From assembly GCF_012927745.1 (NCBI RefSeq), contig NZ_JABBKX010000001.1:992001-1056000 (forward strand): a DNA stretch of 64,000 bases, read 5' to 3'. The notes below the pieces were generated by a model that worked only from the letters and a program-made list of their open reading frames with translations, did no database searches and was not told where the DNA came from. The position numbers and the translations under genes were made by a program. The DNA comes from Neoroseomonas marina. GTDB taxonomy: Bacteria; Pseudomonadota; Alphaproteobacteria; Acetobacterales; Acetobacteraceae. Shown piece by piece: positions 8,785 to 16,650 of the stretch (positions are counted from its first letter, which is position 1; the number at the start of each line of letters is the position of its first letter).

Positions 8785-10502
8785 GCCAGTTCCTCCTCGG
8801 CGCCCGCGCGGCGCAGTGCGTAGAGCGGCAGCGACCCAAAGCCCTTGGCCGTCGGGATGCGCCCCGCATAGTCGCAGGCGAGGCCGGCGCTGCGCGGCAG
8901 CAGCGCGATCTCGCAGGCGAAGGCCTCGGTCGCGAAGATACGGCCGGGCGGCGTGACCGGCTCGATGCGGGCGGCGCGCGTCATGGCGCGGCCCGAGAAC
9001 TTGTCGGCCTGCTGCACGGCGTCGTGCACCGGCAGCAGCGGGCCGAAATCCAGTGCGAAGCGCGGATGGATCGGCGGGTCCTGCGCCGCCAGGGCGGCAC
9101 GCATGTCGAAGGCGCACCCGGCCGCGTCGCGCACATCCTCGAAGGCGACCTGCACGGCATCGCCCCAGGCGTTGCGATAGGCCGCCGGATAGCGGTCGAG
9201 CGCCGCGCCCATCGCCGCGAGCGGCCCCTCGTAGAAGGTCTCGAGGCCATGGTCGTCGAGAGCGCTGAACCTCGGCAGGTCCCCGAACAGCACCGCCATG
9301 GGCCGACGGCGCGTCTCGGGCGGGCCGTTGCCCACGCCGATGCGGCGCCAGGGCCAGCCGAGATGCAGCGAGCGCCCGCCCGCTGCCGTCCAGGATCGCA
9401 CATCGGCGCCCGTGCCGGCCGCGCCGCGCGCCGGCAGCGCATCCCAGGCTGCGACCTGCACCGCTTCCCCGTCCCGGTGCCGCGCCGTCAGCCGCGCGAG
9501 GCCCATCGCCCGCCGCGCCGCCATGGCGAGATGCAGGTCGTCGTCGGGGAAGGGACGCTCATCGAGCTGAACGAGCCGCACTTTCGGCAGCAGGGCGCGG
9601 AAACGGGGCAGCCAGCGCTCCCCGGCCGGCGCGACCGAGGAGGCCTCGTAGGTGTCGGGGTCGCAGGGCAGCACCGCGGTCGGGGTCACGCCCGCCCGCA
9701 ACAGCGCCTCCACCGCCAGGATGTCGAGGCCGGCGGCCAGCCCCCCGAAGGCCGCCCCGATGTGCTCGGCGGCGATCGCGGCATCGAGGCTCGCCGCCAG
9801 TTCGCCCTCGACCGCCGGATCATCCTGGCCGGGCTTGGGCATGTGGCCCGTGTAGTGCAGCACCGAGGGGACGCGCAGCACATTGACGAAGGTCGGCGAC
9901 AGGCCGAGCGCGGCGGCTTCCCGCCGCATCTGCCGGCGAGTGGTGGCGAGGGCGGAGAGGTCGCCGCCGGCGCGCTCCTGCGCTTCCTCGAGCGCCCGGT
10001 GCGCCTCGCTGATCCGTCCGGCGACCAGCAGCGCCTCGGCCCGGGTCGCGGCGGACCAGTAGTCGCCGCTGTCCCGCAGGCTCGCGAGCACCTGCTCGGC
10101 GATGTCGGCGGCCGGGCCGGGTTCCCCGCCGATCAACCGCAGGCCGGCGGCGTTGACGCCGTGCCACCCCGCCCCGCCCCGCTGCCAGAGGTCCTGGTAG
10201 CGTCGGGCGGCCTCGGCGAGCAGCGGCCCGCGCTCGGCGGCGGGCCGTTCGAAGGCGCGGTCCTTGATGAGCCGGGCACCGAGGGCGGCCACTTCGGGGT
10301 CGGCCTCGGCATCGAGATGCAGGCGGTGGAAGAGGTCGAGCGCCATTCCCGTCGCCCCGGCGCGGGCGATGGTGAGGGTCGCGCGATAGCGCAGCGCCAC
10401 GTCGTCCGGCCGTTCGGCCAGGGCAGCCATGGCCCGGTCATGGGCGGAAAACAGGAGGCCCTCGGCCTCCAGCGCCAGGACCTCCGCGAGCGGGTCGGAC
10501 AT
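8781..10502 (-). CDS. Helical-repeat (TRAFs-binding-like) protein with C-terminal class III cyclase-like domain
   Basis: A 573-aa soluble protein. Residues about 1-180 look like TPR-type helical repeats, the middle resembles the TRAFs-binding region, and about 400-570 align with class III nucleotidyl cyclases. Metal-binding Asp408 (LFGDLPRF) and Asp448 (NAWGDAV) are present. The usual substrate-purine Lys position is Asn444, and the transition-state Asn is replaced by Thr508 while Arg512 (MTRAAR) is kept. The family's RIEPVTPPG stretch follows. So it is either a divergent cyclase with unusual base choice or a pseudo-enzyme. The start at 10502 is chosen because earlier Met codons would run into the divergent promoter. 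It is the first gene of a coupled operon with Crp and peptidase genes. Confidence 0.75.
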   Translation of the reverse strand: MSDPLAEVLALEAEGLLFSAHDRAMAALAERPDDVALRYRATLTIARAGATGMALDLFHRLHLDAEADPEVAALGARLIKDRAFERPAAERGPLLAEAARRYQDLWQRGGAGWHGVNAAGLRLIGGEPGPAADIAEQVLASLRDSGDYWSAATRAEALLVAGRISEAHRALEEAQERAGGDLSALATTRRQMRREAAALGLSPTFVNVLRVPSVLHYTGHMPKPGQDDPAVEGELAASLDAAIAAEHIGAAFGGLAAGLDILAVEALLRAGVTPTAVLPCDPDTYEASSVAPAGERWLPRFRALLPKVRLVQLDERPFPDDDLHLAMAARRAMGLARLTARHRDGEAVQVAAWDALPARGAAGTGADVRSWTAAGGRSLHLGWPWRRIGVGNGPPETRRRPMAVLFGDLPRFSALDDHGLETFYEGPLAAMGAALDRYPAAYRNAWGDAVQVAFEDVRDAAGCAFDMRAALAAQDPPIHPRFALDFGPLLPVHDAVQQADKFSGRAMTRAARIEPVTPPGRIFATEAFACEIALLPRSAGLACDYAGRIPTAKGFGSLPLYALRRAGAEEELA

Positions 10503-10623
10503 CTGGCCTCGGCCGCGGGGTGGGGAATCGAGTCTACGGGTGGGGCCCATGGGCGGCAATGTATGCAGGCGCATGGCGCGAAATGCCATGCTGTGCCAGA
10601 AACGACGTCCCCGGACGCCGCAC
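10503..10623. promoter_or_regulatory. Divergent promoter region between cyclase-like and TIR genes
   Basis: This 121-bp gap must carry promoters for both the cyclase-Crp-peptidase operon (minus) and the TIR operon (plus). It is less GC-extreme than the flanks near 10555-10600. I did not find a clear CRP-type palindrome or consensus -35/-10 pair by eye. Confidence 0.5.
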
Positions 10624-11751
10624 ATGCCGCATGACGTTTTCCTGAGCTACGCGTCAGCCGACCGTGCCGCCGCAGATGCGGTGTGCGCGGCGCTGGAAAC
10701 GCGCGGCATCGTCTGCTGGATGGCGCCGCGCGACGTGCCGGCGGGCGCCGACTGGGGCGAGGCGATCCTGACGGCAATCGGCCGCGCCCACGCCATGGTG
10801 CTGATCCTCTCCCGCAACACCGCCTCCTCCGTCCATGTCAGGAACGAGGTCGTGACCGCGGTCTCGCAGTCCCTCGCCCTGGTGCCGGTGCGCATCGAGG
10901 ACTGCCAGCCCGGCGGCGCGCTGCGCCTGCACCTGGCCGGATCGCATTGGCTGAACGTCTACCCGCCGCCGGTGGAGCAGCACGCCGAGGCGCTGGCGGT
11001 CGGCGTGCGTCTCGCGCTCGCCGCGGACGCCACGATCGAGATCCCCCGGGGCCAGGCGGCGGCGCTGGTGGCGGCGGCCCGGGCCAGCAGCGCGCAGCGA
11101 CCCGCAGGCCCGGTCGCGCAGGAGCGCCCGCTCCCGCGACCCGCAGCCCCGCCGCCGGCGATGGCCTCCAAGGCGGTGAAAGCCGCCGACCCGTCGCCGC
11201 ATGCGCCGCAGCCCGGCGCGGGCCGCGGCGCGACCGTCGCGCTCGGGCTCATCATCGTCGCGCTCGTGCTCGTCCTGGGTGCGGCCGCCTGGTTGTACGA
11301 GCCGCGGATCCGCGCGCTGCTCGGCGCGGCGTCGCCCGCCGCTCCGGCGGCCCCGCAGGCCCCCGCGCAGGCCGCAGCCGTCGAGACCCCGGCGCCAGCG
11401 GCGGAGCCGGCCTCCGCGCCGCGGTCCTTCACCGCGGCGAGCCCGCGGCCCGCCGCGCCCGCACCACGACCGGCCGCACGGCTGATGAACGCGGCCGACG
11501 GCACGATCACAAATCTGTTTGTCGCACGCGTCGAGGACGGGATCGGGCGCGAGGACTGGCTCGGCAACGCCCAGATCACGTCGGGCAATGCGGTGCTGGT
11601 GCGCGCGCCGGAGGGACAGGGTTGCCTGTTCAACCTTCGCGTCGTCTACATTGGCGGCAGGACCGAGGACCGTCCCGGAGTCGATCTGTGCGCCGCCGGC
11701 GAGTTGCGTTTCGAGGGTGGGAAGGCCTTGGCTGGGTCGTCGCGACCGTAG
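10624..11751 (+). CDS. TIR-domain membrane protein with periplasmic sensor-like domain
   Basis: A 375-aa protein. Residues 1-140 form a TIR domain: box 1 DVFLSYASAD, the BB-loop region WMAPRDVPAGADWGEAI, and Glu75 in SVHVRNEVV at the position of the NADase catalytic Glu. An Ala/Pro-rich linker is followed by one transmembrane helix at about 203-222, a second Pro/Ala linker, and a C-terminal domain of about 85 residues beginning ADGTITNLFVARVE. With the TIR domain at the N-terminus the topology is cytoplasmic TIR and external C-terminus. TIR domains commonly hydrolyse NAD or make cyclic-ADPR-like signals. The gene overlaps the next one by 64 bp. Confidence 0.87.
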   Translation: MPHDVFLSYASADRAAADAVCAALETRGIVCWMAPRDVPAGADWGEAILTAIGRAHAMVLILSRNTASSVHVRNEVVTAVSQSLALVPVRIEDCQPGGALRLHLAGSHWLNVYPPPVEQHAEALAVGVRLALAADATIEIPRGQAAALVAAARASSAQRPAGPVAQERPLPRPAAPPPAMASKAVKAADPSPHAPQPGAGRGATVALGLIIVALVLVLGAAAWLYEPRIRALLGAASPAAPAAPQAPAQAAAVETPAPAAEPASAPRSFTAASPRPAAPAPRPAARLMNAADGTITNLFVARVEDGIGREDWLGNAQITSGNAVLVRAPEGQGCLFNLRVVYIGGRTEDRPGVDLCAAGELRFEGGKALAGSSRP

Positions 11752-12056
11752 TCGCGATGGTGATGCCCGCACTTGCGCAGGAGCGGCGGCCGCATCCCTT
11801 CATGCTGATGAACCTGGGCCCGGCGCCGGTGGTGGGCGTGGAGCTCTCGCCGACGGGCGAGCAACGCTATGGCCCCTCCCTCATGGGACGCGTCGAGCTG
11901 CCGGCCGGCAGCGCGCTGCACCTGACCCCGCCGTCCCGGTTCGACTGCGTCGCCGACCTTCGCATCCGCTTCGCCGATGGGCGGGTCGAGGAACGCCCGC
12001 GCGAGGATCTCTGCCAGGCCCAGCGCGTCCTGCGCGTGCCATCCGCCCCCCGCTGA
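11688..12056 (+). CDS. Secreted stand-alone copy of the TIR protein's C-terminal domain
   Basis: A 122-aa predicted secreted protein. A GTG start at 11688 gives an ideal signal peptide: RRRR n-region, a hydrophobic core and ALA-Q cleavage near residue 29. It therefore begins inside the TIR gene, overlapping it by 64 bp in another frame. The mature part matches the TIR protein's external domain: N-x-G-type start, a mid G-x-x-L-x-G-R/N segment, C-x-x-x-LR followed by GR-x-E-x-R-P-x-x-DLC. Two Cys are conserved in both, suggesting a disulfide. The usual ATG at 11757 would delete most of the signal peptide. Function unknown; a ligand-binding or competitor role is inference. Confidence 0.72.
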   Translation: MRRRRVAFRGWEGLGWVVATVVAMVMPALAQERRPHPFMLMNLGPAPVVGVELSPTGEQRYGPSLMGRVELPAGSALHLTPPSRFDCVADLRIRFADGRVEERPREDLCQAQRVLRVPSAPR

Positions 12057-12073
12057 CGAGGAAACGCCCGAAC

Positions 12074-13762
12074 ATGACCAGCGACTGGACCGCGCGCGCC
12101 GGCACGCGCTTCACCTGCGAGAAGCGCCCCGCGACGGGCACCAAGGGCATGGTGGTGACGAACCACCCGCTGGCGTCGGCGGCGGGGGCGGAGATGCTCG
12201 CCGCCGGCGGCAACGCGGTTGACGCGGCGATCGCGGCCCTGTTCGCGCTGACCGTCGTCGAGCCGATGATGGTCGGGCTGCTCGGCGGCGGTACGGCGCA
12301 TCTGCGCCTGCCGGACGGAACGCACACGGTCATCGACGGGATGGCCTGCTGCGCCGCCGCCGCGCGGCCGGACATGTTCACCCCCGCGCAGCCGGACAAT
12401 CCGCGCAACCTCGAATCCGTGGGGCGCGCCAATACGGTCGGCGGGCTGTCGGTCGCGGTGCCGGGCAACCTCAAGGCCTGGTGCGAGATGCTGGAGCGCT
12501 TCGGCTCCTTCCCGCTCGCCGACGTCATGGCACCGGCGATCCGCCACGCCGAACGCGGCTACCGCGCGACGCCCTACCTCGCGGAATGCGCGGGGGAAGC
12601 CGCGCCGGACCTGCTGAAGGACCCGGCCATCGCCGCGCTGTACGTGCCGGGCGGGGAGAAACTGAAGGCCGGCCACCGCATCGTGCAATCGGATTATGCC
12701 GAGACGCTGAGGATCATCGCGAGGGAGGGTGTGGCCGCACTCGACGGCGCGCTGGGCGATGCGATCGGGGACGGCATCGCGCGGGCGGGCGGCATCGTCA
12801 CCGCCGCCGACATCCGCGCCTATCGCACCGTCGAGCGGCAGCCGTTGCGCGGCGCCTATCGCGACGTCGAAGTCGTGCTGCCGCCGCCGCCCGCCTCCTC
12901 GGGCGTGCATGTGCTGCAGATGCTGAACATCCTGTCGGGCTACGACCTGACGGCGCTCGGTTTCGGCACGGCGGACACGCTGCACCTGCTGGCGGAATGC
13001 CTGAAGATCGCCTTCGCGGACCGCGCCGCGGCCTCGGGCGACCCCGCCTTCGTGAAGGTGCCGGTCGAGCGCCTCACCTCGCGCGCCTATGCCGATGAGC
13101 GCCGGGCGCTGATCGACATGGCGCGCGCCCAGGCCTGGGGGCCGGGTGTCGCGCCCGAAAGCCCGAACACGACGCACCTGACCGTGGCGGACGGCGACGG
13201 GCGGATCTGCTGCTTCACCCAGACGATCAACTCGACCTTCGGGGCGCGGTTCCTCGTGCACGGGACGGGGATGATCCCGAACAACTACCTCGCCACCTTC
13301 GACCCGCGGCCCGGCAACGCGCTGTCCATCGTGCCGGGCAAGCGGGTGACGACGTCGATGGCGCCGATGATCGTGCTGCGCGGCGGCAAGCCGGCCTATG
13401 CGCTCGGCATGCCGGGCGGGCTGCGCATCTTCGGTTCGGTGATGCAGGGGATGCTCAACCTGGTGGATCACGGCATGACCCTGCAGGAAGCCGTCGAAGC
13501 GCCGCGCCTGTGGACCCAGGGCGAGGCCGTCGAGATCGAGCCGGCCGTGCCAGAGGCGGTGCGCGCCGACCTCGCCGCGCGCGGCCATCAGTTGCAGCGC
13601 ATGCCGCATATCGGCGGCGGCATGTGCGCCATCGCCTTCCATGGCGACGGAGTGATGGAAGGGGCCGCCTGCTGGCGCGCGGACGGGACCGCCATCGGGG
13701 TCGGCGGGGGCCTGGCGCGCGCCGGGGCCCGCTTCTGGCCGGATGCCGCAGGGCCGCGTTGA
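12074..13762 (+). CDS. Gamma-glutamyltransferase family Ntn-hydrolase
   Basis: A 562-aa precursor of the gamma-glutamyltranspeptidase family, which self-cleaves to a large and small subunit and transfers or hydrolyses gamma-glutamyl or related acyl-amide groups. The predicted autoprocessing site is Asn365/Thr366 (SPNTTHLTV), leaving Thr366 as the nucleophile. TINSTFGARF, RVTTSMAPMI and the Gly-rich end are conserved family features. There is no signal peptide, so a cytosolic enzyme such as a gamma-glutamyl-amide or cephalosporin-acylase-type hydrolase is more likely than periplasmic glutathione breakdown. It lies 17 bp after the secreted-domain gene on the same strand; a functional link is not evident. 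Confidence 0.9.
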   Translation: MTSDWTARAGTRFTCEKRPATGTKGMVVTNHPLASAAGAEMLAAGGNAVDAAIAALFALTVVEPMMVGLLGGGTAHLRLPDGTHTVIDGMACCAAAARPDMFTPAQPDNPRNLESVGRANTVGGLSVAVPGNLKAWCEMLERFGSFPLADVMAPAIRHAERGYRATPYLAECAGEAAPDLLKDPAIAALYVPGGEKLKAGHRIVQSDYAETLRIIAREGVAALDGALGDAIGDGIARAGGIVTAADIRAYRTVERQPLRGAYRDVEVVLPPPPASSGVHVLQMLNILSGYDLTALGFGTADTLHLLAECLKIAFADRAAASGDPAFVKVPVERLTSRAYADERRALIDMARAQAWGPGVAPESPNTTHLTVADGDGRICCFTQTINSTFGARFLVHGTGMIPNNYLATFDPRPGNALSIVPGKRVTTSMAPMIVLRGGKPAYALGMPGGLRIFGSVMQGMLNLVDHGMTLQEAVEAPRLWTQGEAVEIEPAVPEAVRADLAARGHQLQRMPHIGGGMCAIAFHGDGVMEGAACWRADGTAIGVGGGLARAGARFWPDAAGPR

Positions 13763-13795
13763 GGGCCGCGCGAATCCCTGGTTTCCGGCGGGATT

Positions 13796-13822
13796 CCCGG
13801 CCTTTTGGTTGACAAGGCCGGG
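13796..13822. promoter_or_regulatory. Hairpin enclosing a TTGACA -35-like box
   Basis: A perfect 9-bp inverted repeat (13796-13804 CCCGGCCTT, 13814-13822 AAGGCCGGG) with a 9-nt loop. TTGACA at 13809-13814 sits on the loop and right arm, and CATAGA lies about 16 nt further on. No T-run follows, so it is a weak terminator for the gamma-glutamyltransferase gene and may instead be an operator over the sulfotransferase promoter. Confidence 0.5.
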
Positions 13823-13900
13823 GGCCACCCATAGACGGGTTGTTTGACTTGATGATGCGCGGCGTGGGGGCGACGCCAGCACGGACGGGGTTGTTGCCGA

Positions 13901-14749
13901 ATGACCGAACGCCTGCAGCTGACGACCTTCGCGGGGCGACCCTACGAGATCGTCTTCGAGCCTCCGACCCGGGCGGAGACCTTCTACTGCGTCGCGCTCC
14001 ACAAGAGCGGCTCGGTGCTGTTCGACAACATCGTGAAGGGACTCTGCGCGGCGGCGGGCCAGTCCTACCTCGACGTCGAGGGGCAGCTGTTCCGCCAAGG
14101 TCTGAACTTCGGCCATTGCGACCACCTGCTGCTCGATTTCTGCGGTCGGCCCGGCTTCGTCTATTCGGGCTTCCGCGGCCTGTGGCAGATGATGCTGCTG
14201 CGGCGCTTCCGCGCCTCGCGCAAGCTGATGCTGGTGCGCGACCCGCGCGACATCGCGATCTCCTTCTACCATTCGATGGCCAAGAGCCATTCGGTGCCCG
14301 CCGACGGCCCGGTGCGCGAGACGCTGATGGGCATGCGCAACGAGGCCGCGACCAAGGGTCCGTCCGACTACGTGCTGCAGGGCGGCGTCGACGGCGTCTT
14401 CGCGAACTTCATCGCCTACGCGAACATCACGCGGGGCAAGGCCTCGGGCGAGTGGAAGGTCTACCGCTACGAGGACGTCATCTACAGCAAGCTCGACTGG
14501 GCGAAGGACATCGCCGCGCAGCTGCAGCTCGACCTGCCGGAGGAGCGCATCGCCGCCATCGTGGCGCGGGAGGATGTCTTCCCCGAGAAGGAAGACCCGA
14601 CCAAGCATATCCGGCGCGTCCATCCCGGCGGCTTCCGCGAGTCCCTGACGCCGGAGGCCATCGCCTATATCGAGCGGCGCTGCGCCGCGGCGATGGACCA
14701 CTTCGGGTACGCAAAGGAACCCGCCGGCCAGCCGCAGCAGGTCGCCTGA
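13901..14749 (+). CDS. Sulfotransferase-family protein
   Basis: A 282-aa cytosolic PAPS-dependent sulfotransferase homologue. The 5'-phosphosulfate loop is VALHKSGSVLF at about 33-43 (equivalent of the PKSGTTW loop). The 3'-phosphate site is LVRDPRDIAISFYHS, with Arg and Ser in the expected places. IRRVHPGGFRESLTPE near the C-terminus corresponds to the family's RKG-x-x-G region. The acceptor may be a carbohydrate or protein and cannot be told from sequence. It lies 37 bp upstream of the trigger-factor-like gene, and the two probably form one operon. Confidence 0.82.
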   Translation: MTERLQLTTFAGRPYEIVFEPPTRAETFYCVALHKSGSVLFDNIVKGLCAAAGQSYLDVEGQLFRQGLNFGHCDHLLLDFCGRPGFVYSGFRGLWQMMLLRRFRASRKLMLVRDPRDIAISFYHSMAKSHSVPADGPVRETLMGMRNEAATKGPSDYVLQGGVDGVFANFIAYANITRGKASGEWKVYRYEDVIYSKLDWAKDIAAQLQLDLPEERIAAIVAREDVFPEKEDPTKHIRRVHPGGFRESLTPEAIAYIERRCAAAMDHFGYAKEPAGQPQQVA

Positions 14750-14786
14750 CAGGGTGACGGGCGCGGCGCGGGAGCCGAGCGCGGCG

Positions 14787-16622
14787 ATGGACGTCACCGA
14801 AACCGAGCGGGACGGGCTGCGGCGCGCCTACGACGTCGTCATCCCCGCCGAGGAGATCACCAGCCGGCGCGACGCCCGCCTCGGCGAGATTGCGCGCACC
14901 GTCTCGATGCCGGGCTTCCGGCCCGGGCGCGTCCCCATCGCCGCCGTGAAGGACCGCTACGGTGCGGCCGTGCTGGCCGAGGTGATCGAGGCGCAGGTCA
15001 AGGCCGCCTCGGCCCGCGTCGTCGCCGATCACGGCCTGCGGCCCGCCCAGGATCCGCGCATCGAGATCCGGCGCTTCGCCGAGGATGGCGATCTCGCCTT
15101 CCACATGGAGCTCGAAGTCCTGCCGGAGGTGACACTGCCGGATTTCGGCGCGATCCGGCTCGAGCGGCTGGTCGTGGAGCCGACGCCGGAGGCGGTGGAG
15201 CGCGCGCTGCTCGAGGTCGCGGAACGGCACGGCCACCTGGTGGAAGTCGAGCCACGGCCCGCCGCGCGCGGCGAGGTCCTGGTCTGCGACGTCACCGGCC
15301 ATCTGCCGGCGGACCTGCTGCAGAACGGCCCCGCGCTCGGCGCGCTTGCCGGACAGCCGGGCGCGGCACCCTCGAAATGGGGGCTCGATGTCTCCCCGGG
15401 GCTCGAGCGCGCGATCGTCATCGCCGGGACCAACGGAACCTTGCCCTTCTTCGACATGCTGGTCCGCGGGACCGCGCGGAAGGGCGGCTTCATCCGCGTC
15501 TTCCCTGGCGCCGCGGCGGGCGTGCCCGCGGCGCCGGGCCAGGTTCTGACCCTCTGCCTGCAGGCCGAGATCGCCTCGGGGGCGTTGCCCGAGGGGGCGG
15601 CGGTGCGCCTCGGCTTCAACGAGCGCGCAGCGAACGCGATCCTCAAATCATCGCGCGTACCGGTCGAACCCGGTCCCGCCGAGATGCGCGCGACGATCAC
15701 GCTGACCGACGACCGCGCGCTGACGGTGGTGCGGCCGCTGCTCGAGATCTCGCTGCCGAACGAGGGGGCGGTGAACCTCGTGTTGCGCGTCGGCCCGGCT
15801 CGACTCTTCGCGGGCGACAGGGAGCCGGAGGTGCCACCCTTCGACGGCGGGACGCTGCGCGACGTCGCGATCGAGATCGGCGGCGCCGGGCCCGTGCCGG
15901 GCCTCTCGGGCTTGCTGGACGGCATGGCGCCCGGCGAGACGCGGGAGATGGACGTCGTCTACCCGGCCGACCATGCCGCTGCGGAGCTCGCGGGGCGGCG
16001 CGCGCGCTTCGTCGTCACGGCGCGGGCCCTGCGCGTGCGCCAACGGCGCGCGGTGGACGACGACCTTGCGGGCGCCGTGGGGGCCGGCGACCTCGGCGCC
16101 TTGCGCGAGCAGGTCCGGCAGGGGCTGCAGCGCGATTACGACCGGCGGTCGCGGCAGGTGCTGAAGCGCGCCGTGCTCGACGCACTGGCCCAGCAGGCCG
16201 ATTTCGCCGTGCCGCAGGGGCTGGTCGACCTGGAGTTCGCCGAGGTCTGGCAGCGCTTCCAGGCCGAACGCCACAGCGGGCGCGTCGGCATCGCGGAGGC
16301 GACGACGCCCGAGGATGCGCTGCGCGCGCGTTACCGCGCCCTGGCGGAGCGGCGTGTCCGCCTGCGGCTGCTGCTCGCCGAGATCGGTCGCGCGCACGAC
16401 GTGCAGCTGCCGTCCGAGGAGGTCGCGCACGCGATCCGGCGCGAGGCGAACCGCTATCCGGGACAGGAAGAGCAGGTCATCGAGTTCTACCGGAGGACGC
16501 CCTCGGCGACCGAGGCACTGCGTGCGCCGCTGCTCGAGGAACGCATCATCGACTTCGTCGCAGGCCGCAGCACCGTCGTCGAACGGCGGGTATCGGCGGC
16601 CGAGGCGCAGACCGCGGCATGA
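14787..16622 (+). CDS. Trigger-factor-like chaperone with a large insertion in the FKBP domain
   Basis: A 611-aa relative of trigger factor (usually about 430-480 aa). The N-terminus MDVTETERDGLRRAY aligns with the family start, which decides the ATG at 14787 over the GTG at 14754. The ribosome-binding signature MPGFRPGRVP is at 41-50. The FKBP domain begins at about 158 (ARGEVLVCDVTG), breaks off near 175 and resumes at about 345 (PPFDGGTLRDV, VPGLSGLLDGM, LAGRRARFVV). The helical C-terminal arms follow. The 170-residue insert looks beta-rich, with alternating hydrophobic strands, and resembles jelly-roll carbohydrate-binding modules from memory. It is not in the usual tig-clpP-clpX context, so it is probably a specialised paralogue serving its sulfotransferase neighbour or a glycan-modified client (inference). 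Confidence 0.82.
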   Translation: MDVTETERDGLRRAYDVVIPAEEITSRRDARLGEIARTVSMPGFRPGRVPIAAVKDRYGAAVLAEVIEAQVKAASARVVADHGLRPAQDPRIEIRRFAEDGDLAFHMELEVLPEVTLPDFGAIRLERLVVEPTPEAVERALLEVAERHGHLVEVEPRPAARGEVLVCDVTGHLPADLLQNGPALGALAGQPGAAPSKWGLDVSPGLERAIVIAGTNGTLPFFDMLVRGTARKGGFIRVFPGAAAGVPAAPGQVLTLCLQAEIASGALPEGAAVRLGFNERAANAILKSSRVPVEPGPAEMRATITLTDDRALTVVRPLLEISLPNEGAVNLVLRVGPARLFAGDREPEVPPFDGGTLRDVAIEIGGAGPVPGLSGLLDGMAPGETREMDVVYPADHAAAELAGRRARFVVTARALRVRQRRAVDDDLAGAVGAGDLGALREQVRQGLQRDYDRRSRQVLKRAVLDALAQQADFAVPQGLVDLEFAEVWQRFQAERHSGRVGIAEATTPEDALRARYRALAERRVRLRLLLAEIGRAHDVQLPSEEVAHAIRREANRYPGQEEQVIEFYRRTPSATEALRAPLLEERIIDFVAGRSTVVERRVSAAEAQTAA

Positions 16623-16626
16623 GGCG

Positions 16627-16645
16627 GGCGCCCGGACGGGGCGCC
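16627..16645. terminator. Convergent hairpin terminator candidate
   Basis: A 7-bp perfect stem (GGCGCCC at 16627-16633 pairing with GGGCGCC at 16639-16645) with a 5-nt loop fills the 28-bp gap between two converging genes, the trigger-factor-like gene and the AraC gene. There is no T-run in either direction, as is common in GC-rich genomes. It could stop transcription both ways. Confidence 0.55.
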
Positions 16646-16650
16646 GCGGA

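Noticed and set aside
10624..11751. Calling the TIR gene a proven anti-phage effector
   Set aside because: The TIR protein has no cyclic-nucleotide-binding domain, and no other defence genes are close; signalling is as likely.
11867..14797. A 970-codon open frame on the minus strand
   Set aside because: It lies opposite the gamma-glutamyltransferase and sulfotransferase genes, which have catalytic motifs; the antisense product has none.
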